Source: Ardenticatenales bacterium
Lineage (GTDB): Bacteria > Chloroflexota > Anaerolineae > Promineifilales > Promineifilaceae
Direction of reading: 5' to 3'
DNA length: 64,000 nucleotides
Assembly: GCA_020634575.1 (NCBI GenBank)
Contig: JACKBM010000033.1
Coordinates: 8,987-72,986, forward strand
Part shown: positions 36,238 through 48,549 of the stretch, piece after piece
How positions within the stretch are numbered: position 1 is the first letter of the stretch
Layout: each line of letters begins with the position of its first letter
Notes under the pieces: model-generated
What the model was told of the DNA's origin: nothing
Databases searched by the model: none
What the model saw: only the letters and a program-made list of their open reading frames with translations
Made by a program: the position numbers and the translations under genes

Positions 36238-37200
36238 ATGCCGCAAGTTATCATCCTGGGTGATGCCTGCGTGGATATGGCCATCCATCTCCCGGATCGC
36301 TCGCGTGGCATGCCCGATCTCAGCCAATCTGTGCCCCACCTCTTCGGCGGTGGCTCTGGAGCCAACGTGGCCGTAGCCCTGGCTCGCCTGGGCGCAGACG
36401 TAGGCCTGATTGGCGCCGTAGGTGACGACGGTTACGGCCGCTGGGTTCGCGATGATTTGGCCCGTGAAGGGGTCGACGTCCGCGGTATCAGCACGGTGAC
36501 GGAAGCGTTTACCCCCATGGTCATCGCCATGATCGAACCCAATGGTGAACGGCTGGTTGTAGTTTGGCCGCCCGAGAAAGGCGCGCATGTGATGTTGAAG
36601 CCGGCTGCCGTGGACCGGCAGCTGCTTACCACTGCCCGATGGCTCCATGTCACCGGTATGGTGTTGCGCGATTCGCCCGTCCGCGAAACCACCCTGCAGG
36701 CGATGGCGCTGGCCCGAGCGGCTGGGGTAACCGTCTCCCTGGACCTGAATCTACGTATCGAGCTCTGGGGACTGGAGGATGACGTGCGGGCAACCTTCCA
36801 CGAGGCCGCACGCCTGGCCGATGTCGTCCTGGGCAACGCCTGGGAAGAATTGGTGCCGCTCACGGGGGCAGCCACTGTCCAAAGCGCCTCGCGACAGCTG
36901 GGCGAAGGCAAGCGCGTGGTGGTGGCACGGCAAGGCGCCCAGGGCGCTCTGGTCACGACACCAACCGAGAGTTTTGCCGTCCCCGCCTTCCCTGCCCAGG
37001 TACTGGACACGCTGGGCGCGGGCGATGCTTTCAATGGCGGCTTCATCGCCGCTGCGTTGACAACAGGCGATATCTTTGAAGCGGCACGCTGGGGTAATGG
37101 TGTAGCCGCCCTGAAAATTAGCCGGCCTGGCGCCCGCGGCCTGCCCTCACTGCCTGAATTGCAGGCGCTGCTGTGGGCGGTTGACGCCCCGGCCGATTAG
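36238..37200 (+). CDS. PfkB-family carbohydrate kinase
   Basis: 320 residues. The N-terminal IILGDACVDMAI, the GGSGANVAVALARLG substrate loop, the internal LDLNLRIELWG, and the C-terminal signature DTLGAGDAFNGGF (catalytic Asp 263) are all typical of ribokinase/PfkB sugar kinases. It starts on the base after the previous stop (TGAATG), so it is strictly coupled with the TrpF-like barrel. A sugar or nucleoside substrate phosphorylated here and isomerised by the barrel is a plausible scheme. A parallel barrel-PfkB pair occurs at 54061-55822. Confidence 0.9.
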   Translation: MPQVIILGDACVDMAIHLPDRSRGMPDLSQSVPHLFGGGSGANVAVALARLGADVGLIGAVGDDGYGRWVRDDLAREGVDVRGISTVTEAFTPMVIAMIEPNGERLVVVWPPEKGAHVMLKPAAVDRQLLTTARWLHVTGMVLRDSPVRETTLQAMALARAAGVTVSLDLNLRIELWGLEDDVRATFHEAARLADVVLGNAWEELVPLTGAATVQSASRQLGEGKRVVVARQGAQGALVTTPTESFAVPAFPAQVLDTLGAGDAFNGGFIAAALTTGDIFEAARWGNGVAALKISRPGARGLPSLPELQALLWAVDAPAD

Positions 37201-37215
37201 CCAATGACCCATTTC

Positions 37216-37244
37216 TTGCTACGATAGGTTTTCGTCTATACAAT
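37216..37244 (+). promoter_or_regulatory. Promoter of the glycine riboswitch-gcvH-gcvP unit
   Basis: TTGCTA (37216-37221), a 17-bp spacer, TACAAT (37239-37244). Predicted transcription start is near 37251, just before the first aptamer. Confidence 0.7.
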
Positions 37245-37274
37245 TCGTTTACATTATCAGTGCCTACAAACCTG

Positions 37275-37462
37275 CCGGGAGAGATCCAGGCTTGGGCGCC
37301 GAAGGGGCAAGGGCAATACGCCGGTTGTGCGGCGATTGCCTGAAACTCTCAGGCAAAAGGACCGGCCGGTTTGGCACCCCTGGAGAGTGTGATCCTGGTG
37401 ATCACCGCCGACGGGGCAAATCACGGCTCAGCGCCCGTGATGAATCTCTCAGGCTAACCACA
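37275..37462 (+). ncRNA. Tandem glycine riboswitch
   Basis: Two consecutive aptamers with the conserved glycine riboswitch features. Aptamer I has GGGAGAGATCC, GCGCCGAAGGGGCAA and CTGAAACTCTCAGGCAAAAGG (37275-~37372). Aptamer II has CTGGAGAGTGTGATCC, CACCGCCGACGGGGCAA and TGAATCTCTCAGGCTAACCA (37380-37462). A short linker joins them. It is followed at once by an intrinsic terminator and then gcvH, the classic arrangement that lets glycine switch on its own cleavage system. Confidence 0.95.
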
Positions 37463-37500
37463 GGGGGCGACGACATTCAACAGTCGTCGCCCCCTGTTTT
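37461..37500 (+). terminator. Riboswitch expression-platform terminator
   Basis: A perfect 14-bp stem CAGGGGGCGACGAC / GTCGTCGCCCCCTG with an 8-nt loop, followed by TTTTCATTTT. It begins at the last base pairs of aptamer II, so glycine binding could favour read-through into gcvH. Confidence 0.9.
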
Positions 37501-37534
37501 CATTTTAAAACCTGCGAGAGCCAGGAGGACGCTC

Positions 37535-37921
37535 ATGAGTAATATTCCCGCCGACCTGATGTACACCAGTGACGATGAATGGGTCAAAATCGAGGGCAAC
37601 ATCGCCACTATCGGTATCACCGACTATGCCCAGGATCAGCTATCCGATATCGTCTACCTGGAACTGCCAGCCGTAGGCGATGTGATCGCTGTGGGGGAAG
37701 CTTTTGGTGTCGTCGAATCGGTCAAGGCCGCTTCGGACATGTACGCCCCCCTGTCCGGTACCGTCGCCGAGGTCAATGAGGCGCTGGTCGACGCGCCAGA
37801 AGCCATCAATGACGATCCGTACGGCGCCTGGATGGTCAAAATCGAAATGAGCAATAGCGACGAACAGGGCGACCTGCTCGATGCCACGGCTTACGAAGCT
37901 TCGGTCAGCGATCGCAGCTAA
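37535..37921 (+). CDS. gcvH: Glycine cleavage system H protein
   Basis: The lipoyl carrier that shuttles the aminomethyl group between GcvP, GcvT and the dihydrolipoyl dehydrogenase. The start at 37535 has AGGAGG 6 nt upstream. The 128 residues contain GITDYAQDQLSDIVYLELP, GVVESVKAASD with the lipoylated Lys64, and SGTVAEVNEAL plus NDDPYGAWM, all standard. It lies under the glycine riboswitch and 84 bp before gcvP. Confidence 0.96.
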   Translation: MSNIPADLMYTSDDEWVKIEGNIATIGITDYAQDQLSDIVYLELPAVGDVIAVGEAFGVVESVKAASDMYAPLSGTVAEVNEALVDAPEAINDDPYGAWMVKIEMSNSDEQGDLLDATAYEASVSDRS

Positions 37922-38005
37922 CAATCTTCCAGCAACAACCATAATTACCCGCTACTCCCGGACTGACAAACCGCCAGTCGGTTAATTCCTGCCAAGGAGC
38001 CGCAT

Positions 38006-40903
<2,898 letters not shown>

Positions 40904-40928
40904 GCGCCAGCCTGGCTTGAATAAAGTC

Positions 40929-40966
40929 AAAACGCCCGGCGCTGGCCAGCCAGTGCCGGGCGTTTT
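40929..40966 (+). terminator. Intrinsic terminator after gcvP
   Basis: A stem of 17 bp with one G-U pair (AAAACGCCCGGCGCTGG with its complement), a 4-nt CCAG loop and a TTTTTGTTT tail. It closes the gcv transcript 25 bp after the stop. The following ~250 bp to the next start hold no ORF or motif I recognise. Confidence 0.9.
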
Positions 40967-41216
40967 TGTTTGACAGCGCCGGTAAGAGCGGTAATTAGGC
41001 GTGTCCGCACCGTGACAAAAGACAATTCCTGGGGGCCAGATCATCTGGTATAAGCGATAGTTGGGTATCTCTGCCGTAAGGCGCAGCCACCCCGGTTCGT
41101 TACAACTCGAATTATGAGTGAATGCTGAAATGCTCGAACCGGCCGGTCCACTCCCTCGTTAACAGGGTGTCACTCACCACCAATCCGGTGGGTGTTCTGG
41201 CACGGAAGGTTTGCGC

Positions 41217-41768
41217 ATGATGAAGTTCGCTCCACTCTGGTCTCGCTTTCTCCTTTTAGCGGTGCTCCTCCTCGCGGTTGGCCTGGCCGTGGCCCAGCTT
41301 GCGCCCCGGCCGAGCCTGACCCTGGCCATGCTGCAACAAGCGAACTGCCAGAACGATGCCAGCGGCCGGCCCATTAATGGCTTTGCTGATCCGACAACAG
41401 TGGAAAGCCTGGGGCAGCGCTTTGACCTGGGTCCAGGCTTTCATAGTTTCGTCAGCGCCAGCTATGTGGATACGGCTCTGACCTATTTTCAGTATGATTG
41501 CCTGATCTTCGTGTATGATGATAGGGCGTCAGCTGCTCGCTTTGTCGACCACTGGTGTGCCGACGACAGCCGGCGCACAGAACCGTTTCTCGAAGCGGAG
41601 CAAGGCTGCCAGATTACGACCATCCCCTACACGGTCATGCTCCGGCAGGGAAACCTGGTTATGAACATCCGCACCGATATGGGACCAGGGGTTGCTGAAC
41701 GAATTGCCAACGATGTTTTAGGGCGTGTAAGGACGCTTGAAAAAAGATATGAAACGCTACCCGGTTAA
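41217..41768 (+). CDS. Exported or membrane-anchored protein of unknown function
   Basis: 183 residues from ATG 41217 (AAGG 7 nt upstream). A hydrophobic segment at ~9-27 (FLLLAVLLLAVGLAVAQLA) is a signal peptide or anchor. The mature part has four Cys (including NCQND, YDCLIF, HWCAD, QGCQI), which could form two disulfides outside the membrane, and no catalytic motif I recognise. It overlaps the alpha-2-macroglobulin-like gene by 20 bp, so the two are probably cotranscribed and may act together at the surface. Confidence 0.65.
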   Translation: MMKFAPLWSRFLLLAVLLLAVGLAVAQLAPRPSLTLAMLQQANCQNDASGRPINGFADPTTVESLGQRFDLGPGFHSFVSASYVDTALTYFQYDCLIFVYDDRASAARFVDHWCADDSRRTEPFLEAEQGCQITTIPYTVMLRQGNLVMNIRTDMGPGVAERIANDVLGRVRTLEKRYETLPG

Positions 41769-44700
41769 ACGATCTCTACTCCTCCTGCTTATCCTGGCCC
41801 TCGCCCTTGTCGCTTGCCGGCGGGACGACGAGCCGGAGGAGCCAACATCTACCCCGGTACCGGCTACGGCAACGCCAGTGGAAGCCACGGAGCCCACGCC
41901 CGCAGCCGCAGAGCCCACCCCGGCACCTGTCACAGTTGCTGCTGAACCAACGGCCCTGGACCCAGCCCTGATAGACTGGGCGCCGCAGCTCGTTTACAGC
42001 AGCCCGGCACCGGGTGAGAAATCACTCCTGAGCGGCGCCATCACCATCCGCTTTGACCAGCCCATGGACACAGATTCGGTAGAAGAAGCGTTTGCCATTG
42101 CGGCGGCGGATGGGAGTGTGCCTGATGGTTCATTCCAGTGGCCGCGGCCGGATACGCTCATCTTTGTGCCGGCTACCGAGCTGAAGCGGGCGGAGAATTA
42201 CAAGGTCACCGTCGCTAACTCGGCCATGGGCGCCAATGGCGAGACATTGACTGACCCAATTGCCCTGGAACTGCAAACGGTCGGCTTCCTGGAAGTGGCC
42301 CAGGTTTTGCCAGGGCCAGACACGGACGAGGTGCAGACAGATGGGGCGATTACGGTTTTGTTTAACCGGCCGGTTGTCCCCCTCGTCACCACCGCCCAGC
42401 AGGATGAATTACCAGACCCGCTGTCCATTTCACCAGATATCCCTGGCAATGGCCGCTGGATCTCCACCAGCATCTACCGCTTTGAGCCCGACGAAGGCTT
42501 CGCCGGCGCCACAACCTACGACGTGACCATCGCCGCCGGGCTGGAAGACGTCGTCGGCAGCGTCCTGGAAGAGGATTACAGCTGGCAGTTCACCACCTTC
42601 GCCCCCACAGTGGTTCAGACCATACCATTCCAACAGGCCACCGATGTCGTCCCCACCGAGCCGATCACCGTCACTTTCAACATGCCGATGGAACGGAGTT
42701 CAACTGAAGCCGCCTTTAACCTGAGCATCGTCTCAGGGGATGGGGACGCAGTGCCGGAATTCAGTTTCGACTGGAGTGAGAATGACACCGTCCTGACTGC
42801 CATGCCGGTCCGGCGGCTCAGCCTGGCCACCAGCTACAACATTGAGATCGCCAGCTCAGCCCTGAGTGCCAATGGCGCCGCCAACCTGGAAGGGTTCAGC
42901 TTCAGCCGCTTTTCGACAGTGCCTTTCCCGGCGGTGATTCGTACCCAACCGGGCAACAACGCCCAGGCCGATCCATTCGCCAACGGCGTGGACATCACCT
43001 TCGCCTCGCCCATGGATTTTGCCACCCTCGAAGACCGCATCGTCATTGAACCAGAACCCGATGAGGTGCAGTATTTTGAAGGGCTGGCCAACCTGTTTAT
43101 CCGGTTTGACATGGAACCGCGCACCGAGTACACGGTAACGGTGCCGGGCAGCGCCGCGGATCCTTATGGCAACACCCTCGGAGAACCGTATACCTGGCGT
43201 TTCACCACTGCCGGCCGGCCGCCGCTGGTCTCGCTCAATCTGCCACTGGATCGGCTGGCCCAATTCAGCAGCAGCTTCCCCACCGATGTGCAACTTGCCT
43301 ACCGGAACGTGAGCCAGATCGACATCTCACTTTATGAGATGGATTTCCCCTTTGTTCTGCTACTCTCGCCGCAGCAGTATGACAACGAGTTCCTGTTGCA
43401 GCCGGCTGATCAGACCTGGTCCATCGAAACACCGGCCACAGACACCGCGGCCGTCTTTGACCTGCAACTGGCCGATGGGGCCGCCCTGCCCAACGGCATC
43501 TACTTCCTGCGCGTCAGCAGCCCCAGTCTCAACTCAGACAGCCAGTTCTGGCAAAACCAGGGTTCGTTCCTGGTCGTCGCGGACACCAATCTGGTCGTAA
43601 AAGAAACTTTTGGGGCCGTTTACGTCTGGGCAACCGACCTGGCTTCCGGGCTGCCGGTGAGCGGTCGTGCTATCGATATTTACTCACAGCAGGACGGCTT
43701 CATGGGCAGCGGCACTACCAACAGTGACGGCCTGGCCATCATCGACTATGAACCGTCCGAAAATTACCTGGCCGGTGTGGTGGCCGTCACGGGCACGCCC
43801 GGCGGGGCAAACTATGGCGTGGCCGCCAGCAGCTGGTCTGCTCGCACCGAAGGCTGGTCGTTTGGTCTGGCCAATGATTGGGGTGAGCAACCAGAGCAGG
43901 AAACTTACATCTTCACCGACCGGCCGATCTACCGGCCCGGCGACACGCTCTACTTCCAGGGCTATGTCCGCCAGACAAACTATGGTCGTTATACCCTGCC
44001 AGCCACCGGCGAGGCTGAGCTAACCCTCCAGCCCAACTTCTACCTGGATGGACCTACCGAACCGGTCAGCCTCCCCGTCACCATTGATGAGCTGGGTGGT
44101 TTTGCCGGCGAGTTCAACATCCCCGAAGGCTACCCACTGGGCACCTACGGTTTGCAGTTCACCGGCGGCAGTTACAATGCCTACCGGCAAATCACAGTGG
44201 CGGAATACCGGGCGCCGGAGTTCCTGGTTACCGTCACTCCGGAAGTTGACGAAACCCTGCGCGGTGAAGAAGTCGATGTCACCATCGAGACGAGCTACTT
44301 CTTTGGTGGGCCAGCCGCGGATCTGAATGTGCAGTGGAATGTCACCGTCAACAGCTACATCCTGCCGTTCGAGGGTCGCTATTACAGCTTCACCGAACAG
44401 GACAGCTACTTCTACGATCCGTTTAACTTCAGCGGTTTCGGTGGCCGTTGGCTGCTCGGCGGCGAAGGGGTCACCGATGGCAATGGCCAATTGAAGATCA
44501 CCCTGCCCGCCGACCTGTTGGCGGAAATGCCAGACGGCAGCCACACCATCACCGTCGAGGCGCTGGTAGCTGACATCAGCGAGTTCCTGGTCGTCTCCCG
44601 CAATGACGTTACGTTCCATGCGGCTGAGCAATATGTCGGCATTGTGCCGGCTGAGTCGCTGGTGCAGGCCGGCCTGGAAGCGTCCGTCGACCTGTTGACG

Positions 44701-47700
44701 ACGGATTGGGAGAGTGAGCCGGCCGCGAACATCCCCGTCGAAGTAGTCTTCTACAAGCGGGAATGGGAACGGGTACGCAACAACCAATTTGGCCAATACA
44801 TCACCCAATGGGAGCCGGTTGATACCGAGATCGAACGGGTCGAGGTAACGACAGACAACCGGGGCGAAGCGTCAGCCAGCTTTGTGCCGCCGGATGGGGG
44901 CAGCTACTATATCGTGGCCACGCTGACAGACAGCGGCGGCCGCCAGCAAAGCAGCAGCACCTACCTCTGGGCCCTGGATGAGTCGTTTGCCGGCTGGCGC
45001 ACTGACCCGGCCGAGAAGCGCATGGATCTGATCGCTGACAAGCGCGAATACAACAGTGGCGATACAGCCACCATCCTGGTCCAATCCCCATTCAATGAGC
45101 CGACCGAAGCCTGGGTCACGATCGAGCGCGGCCCCATCATCGAGCAATTCGTGACGACGATTAACGGCGGCAGTGACAGCCTGACTATCCCGATTGAGGA
45201 GCTTTATGCGCCCAATGTGTTCGTCACCGTGGTGGTGATCCGGCCGGAAGGCGGCGCTGACTCGCCCTACGCCGATATCCGCCTCGGGCTCATCGAATTA
45301 ATCGTCAATCCTGAGCCGCTGAGCCTCAATATTGAGATTAACGCGGCCGACACGCCATATCAGCCGCGCGATGAAGCCACGTTTGACATCCAGGTAACCG
45401 ACTACCTCGGCCAGCCGGTCAGCGCTGAGCTGACGGTCGCCCTGGTCGACCTGGCTGTCCTGACCTTGAAGGCGGACAATGCGCCGCCCATTCTGGACGC
45501 GTTCTATTACCGCCAGCCGATGCGCAGCCGTCTGGGCGCCGGCCTTTTCCTGTCCGGCGAAGGGCTGGAGCTGGAGATACCGGAGCAGATTCTGGGCCTG
45601 GGCGGCGGCGGTGGCGGTGGCGCCCTTGAAGAAAGCGCCCTGGCCATCCGGGCGGAAGATGACGAGGCCGGTGCTGACGACGTTCGCTCCGACTTCCGCG
45701 ATACAGCTTACTGGGAAGGCCAGATCGAAACTGACGCCAATGGTCAGGCGACGGTCACAGTGCCGCTGCCGGACAATCTGACCACCTGGCGGTTAAGCGC
45801 CAAAGCGATTACCGCCGACACCCTGGTCGGCCAGTCGACGGCCGACATCGTGGTCACCAAGCCGGTATTGCTCCGGCCGGTCACCCCCCGCTTCTTCACC
45901 TTCGGCGACCGGGTCTTCATCGGCGCCATCGTCAACAACAACACCGATGCAGCCATTGAAGCTGAGGTCTCCCTGGAGGCTGATGGCGTCACCCTGGTCG
46001 ACGCGGCGACGCAAACCGTGGACGTGGCTGCCCATCGTGGGCAACTGGTTCGCTGGGAAGTGACCGTCGACAACGTCGAGTTTGTGGATCTCACCTTCCG
46101 TGTGGAGGCGGGCGACTACAGCGACGCCACCAAACCAACATTCGGCATTGCCCCGGATCAAGTTATTCCGGTTTACCGGTTTAATGCTGAGGACATCGTC
46201 GGCACCGCCGGCGTGTTGGAGGCATTGGGCCGCCGCGTTGAGGCCGCGTTGCTACCGGCCAATCTCGATCCCTCGCTGGGCGACATCAGCGTGACGCTGA
46301 GCCCGTCGCTGGCAGCGGCGCTGATTGAAGCGCTGGATTACACCCGCGACTATGAGTACGATCCGCAATGCGCCGGCGGTCTGGGTGACCGGTTGCTGAG
46401 TACAGTTGCTATCGCCCGCGCCTTTAATCTGCTGGAGATCGACCGGCCGGATACCATGGCCACGCTCGACGACCTCATCCCGCAGGACATCACGCAACTG
46501 GCCACCCTGCAAAAGGCAGATGGCGGCTGGGGCTGGTGCTACACACCGGAAAGCCACCCGTGGCTGACCGCCTACATCCTGCTCGGCCTGAGCAAGGCCG
46601 ATGAAGCAGGCTACGATGTTCCCAGTGGCGTCATTCGTGGCGGCACCGATTACCTCAGCGATCAGCTTGAGGAGATGACGGCCCTCAACGAGAGCTGGGA
46701 AGTCAATCGACAGGCATTCTTCCTCTACATCCTGGCCCAGAATGGCGCTCAGGTGGAGGATGAGGCCATTGAGCTGGTGGCTGAGAAGCGCGGCTTGCTT
46801 GATCCGTATGCCAAAGCGCTGCTGCTAATGGTCAACCTCGACGAGGAGACCGAAGCCACCCTGCTGTCGGATCTCGGCGACGACGTCGTGCTCAGCGCGA
46901 CTGGCGCCCATTGGGAAGACCAGAGCCGCGACTTCCGCAACCTGAGCAGCGACGTGCGCGGTACAGCCATGATCATCAACGCGCTGTCACTCAAACAGCC
47001 CGACAGCCTGCTCGGACCAAATGCAGTCCGCTGGATCATGGCGGCGCGCACCGCCGGTCACTGGTCAACCACCCACGAAACTGCCTGGACGATCTTCGCC
47101 CTGACCGACTGGATGGTCGCTACCGGCGAAGCGGAGGCTGATTACAGCTACGCTTTGGCCGTCAATGGCCAGGTCACCAACGAGGGCAGTTTCGACGAGG
47201 ACAATCTGGCCGAAAATGTTGATCTGGTATTGCCGCTGGACCAGTTGGTGCCAGAAGCATTGAACTACTTCGACTTCCAGATTACCTCTGGTCAGGGACG
47301 GCTCTACTACACCCTGCACCTGGACGCGTTTGTCGACGCCAACTCGGTGCAGGCGGTGGACCGCGGCTTCACCGTGCAGCGGGTCTACTACGATGCCGCC
47401 TGTGATCCGGAGACAGAAAGTTGCGAGCCGATCACGTCAATTGCAGCGGGCCAGCAGGTCCGGGTAGAGTTGACCATCACGACGGAGACCGATCACACCT
47501 TCGTGATGGTGGAGGATCCGCTACCGGCCGGTGCCGAAGGGCTGGACCCGAACCTGGACATCAGCTCGGCCCAGTTCGGCGCCGGTATCGAAAATCAGGA
47601 TTATCGCTACGGCTATTGGGGCTGGTGGTATTTCAACAATATCCAGTTCCGCGATGACCGGGTGGTATTCCTGAGCAACTATTTACCGGCCGGTACGTAT

Positions 47701-47829
47701 CAATACACGTACTTCATGCAGGCCACCATCCCTGGCGAATTCCAGGTCCGGCCAACCGTGGCCCGGGAAGTGTACTTCCCCGAGGTCTTCGGCCGGGCGG
47801 ATGGGCTGGTCTTCACGATTGACGAATAA
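41749..47829 (+). CDS. Alpha-2-macroglobulin-family lipoprotein with degenerate thioester motif
   Basis: 2026 residues from ATG 41749. The lipobox LVAC (Cys23) after a basic-hydrophobic signal predicts a lipoprotein; a Pro/Thr/Glu-rich linker (~24-70) follows. Four Big-5/Ig-like domains (~77-487) repeat the pattern I-T-(I/V)-x-F-(D/N)-x-P-M. Then come macroglobulin domains with YIFTDRPIYRPGDTLYFQGYVR-type MG2/MG3 sequence (~720, quoted for recognition), a Gly/acidic flexible region (~1280-1305), an A2M domain starting VRSDFRDTAYW (~1311), and a thioester-type alpha/alpha domain (~1541-1800). At the expected CxEQ site it reads C1541-A-G-G, so no thioester can form. A2M proteins trap proteases; here a structural or trapping role without covalent capture is inferred. 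No pbpC is adjacent. Confidence 0.88.
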   Translation: MKRYPVKRSLLLLLILALALVACRRDDEPEEPTSTPVPATATPVEATEPTPAAAEPTPAPVTVAAEPTALDPALIDWAPQLVYSSPAPGEKSLLSGAITIRFDQPMDTDSVEEAFAIAAADGSVPDGSFQWPRPDTLIFVPATELKRAENYKVTVANSAMGANGETLTDPIALELQTVGFLEVAQVLPGPDTDEVQTDGAITVLFNRPVVPLVTTAQQDELPDPLSISPDIPGNGRWISTSIYRFEPDEGFAGATTYDVTIAAGLEDVVGSVLEEDYSWQFTTFAPTVVQTIPFQQATDVVPTEPITVTFNMPMERSSTEAAFNLSIVSGDGDAVPEFSFDWSENDTVLTAMPVRRLSLATSYNIEIASSALSANGAANLEGFSFSRFSTVPFPAVIRTQPGNNAQADPFANGVDITFASPMDFATLEDRIVIEPEPDEVQYFEGLANLFIRFDMEPRTEYTVTVPGSAADPYGNTLGEPYTWRFTTAGRPPLVSLNLPLDRLAQFSSSFPTDVQLAYRNVSQIDISLYEMDFPFVLLLSPQQYDNEFLLQPADQTWSIETPATDTAAVFDLQLADGAALPNGIYFLRVSSPSLNSDSQFWQNQGSFLVVADTNLVVKETFGAVYVWATDLASGLPVSGRAIDIYSQQDGFMGSGTTNSDGLAIIDYEPSENYLAGVVAVTGTPGGANYGVAASSWSARTEGWSFGLANDWGEQPEQETYIFTDRPIYRPGDTLYFQGYVRQTNYGRYTLPATGEAELTLQPNFYLDGPTEPVSLPVTIDELGGFAGEFNIPEGYPLGTYGLQFTGGSYNAYRQITVAEYRAPEFLVTVTPEVDETLRGEEVDVTIETSYFFGGPAADLNVQWNVTVNSYILPFEGRYYSFTEQDSYFYDPFNFSGFGGRWLLGGEGVTDGNGQLKITLPADLLAEMPDGSHTITVEALVADISEFLVVSRNDVTFHAAEQYVGIVPAESLVQAGLEASVDLLTTDWESEPAANIPVEVVFYKREWERVRNNQFGQYITQWEPVDTEIERVEVTTDNRGEASASFVPPDGGSYYIVATLTDSGGRQQSSSTYLWALDESFAGWRTDPAEKRMDLIADKREYNSGDTATILVQSPFNEPTEAWVTIERGPIIEQFVTTINGGSDSLTIPIEELYAPNVFVTVVVIRPEGGADSPYADIRLGLIELIVNPEPLSLNIEINAADTPYQPRDEATFDIQVTDYLGQPVSAELTVALVDLAVLTLKADNAPPILDAFYYRQPMRSRLGAGLFLSGEGLELEIPEQILGLGGGGGGGALEESALAIRAEDDEAGADDVRSDFRDTAYWEGQIETDANGQATVTVPLPDNLTTWRLSAKAITADTLVGQSTADIVVTKPVLLRPVTPRFFTFGDRVFIGAIVNNNTDAAIEAEVSLEADGVTLVDAATQTVDVAAHRGQLVRWEVTVDNVEFVDLTFRVEAGDYSDATKPTFGIAPDQVIPVYRFNAEDIVGTAGVLEALGRRVEAALLPANLDPSLGDISVTLSPSLAAALIEALDYTRDYEYDPQCAGGLGDRLLSTVAIARAFNLLEIDRPDTMATLDDLIPQDITQLATLQKADGGWGWCYTPESHPWLTAYILLGLSKADEAGYDVPSGVIRGGTDYLSDQLEEMTALNESWEVNRQAFFLYILAQNGAQVEDEAIELVAEKRGLLDPYAKALLLMVNLDEETEATLLSDLGDDVVLSATGAHWEDQSRDFRNLSSDVRGTAMIINALSLKQPDSLLGPNAVRWIMAARTAGHWSTTHETAWTIFALTDWMVATGEAEADYSYALAVNGQVTNEGSFDEDNLAENVDLVLPLDQLVPEALNYFDFQITSGQGRLYYTLHLDAFVDANSVQAVDRGFTVQRVYYDAACDPETESCEPITSIAAGQQVRVELTITTETDHTFVMVEDPLPAGAEGLDPNLDISSAQFGAGIENQDYRYGYWGWWYFNNIQFRDDRVVFLSNYLPAGTYQYTYFMQATIPGEFQVRPTVAREVYFPEVFGRADGLVFTIDE

Positions 47830-47836
47830 CAGATAA

Positions 47837-47870
47837 CCGGGCCAGGTGCGGGACGCCGCGCCTGACCCGG
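47837..47870 (+). terminator. Imperfect hairpin after the macroglobulin gene
   Basis: CCGGGCCAGGTGCG (47837-47850) pairs with CGCGCCTGACCCGG (47857-47870) with one mismatch and one G-U. No U tract follows, so it may only attenuate read-through into the next gene 15 bp later. Confidence 0.4.
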
Positions 47871-47885
47871 ACACACAGGATCGTT

Positions 47886-48434
47886 ATGAAGCTGTTCGGT
47901 TCCCGCCCTCATGAATGGACCCGGGCTCTGCTGGGAGCCCTGACCGGCGCCCTGACCGGCCCCTGGTGGTTGGTCGCCCAGGTCAATGTGCCGGCGGCCA
48001 TCATTATCTTTCTGGCTGGGGGCGCGGCCGGCGGCTACCTGGGCCGGCGCATCGGCCGCAATATGGGTGAGTTAAGCAATGAACGAAGCTGGCGCGACTG
48101 GGCTCGGGAAGGTGCCATCATCGGCGCGGTGACCGGCCTGGCAGTCGGAGCTATCGGCGGCGCCTTAACCGCCATCCTCTTTTCCGGCGGTACCGGTTCA
48201 GTCGAACTATGGTTCTTCCAGATTTTGCAGCGCATGTTGCAGAGCTGGGTTCCGGCTGTCATCGGCGGGCTGCTGCTGGGGGCTGGCGCTGGTGTCGGCA
48301 TCGGCCGGATGTACCATCGCCGCTACTTCGACATCACCATCCTTCATGAACCCGATCCGATGTTGACCGAGGCTGAAGCCGTGCCAAGCTCTACTGAATC
48401 GGCTCCATTGGAAGAACAGATCATCATCGAGTAA
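47886..48434 (+). CDS. Small multi-pass membrane protein, Gly/Ala-rich, unknown function
   Basis: 182 residues, AGGA shortly before the ATG. About four hydrophobic segments rich in G-x-x-x-G/A patterns (ALLGALTGALTGPWW, LAGGAAGGYLG, GAVTGLAVGAIGGAL, GGLLLGAGAGVGIG), resembling glycine-zipper helices. A C-terminal acidic tail ends EEQIIIE. It lies 56 bp behind the macroglobulin gene and is probably in the same envelope transcript. No named family is recognised. Confidence 0.65.
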   Translation: MKLFGSRPHEWTRALLGALTGALTGPWWLVAQVNVPAAIIIFLAGGAAGGYLGRRIGRNMGELSNERSWRDWAREGAIIGAVTGLAVGAIGGALTAILFSGGTGSVELWFFQILQRMLQSWVPAVIGGLLLGAGAGVGIGRMYHRRYFDITILHEPDPMLTEAEAVPSSTESAPLEEQIIIE

Positions 48435-48549
48435 TCGACTGGCCCCAAAGGCCTATCACTTTCAGGACAATAATTCGCGGCACCGGCTCATTTCATGGCA
48501 GAATGAGCCGTGTTGGCTTCTCTATAAGAGGCGTGATAAAAGGTAGCTT

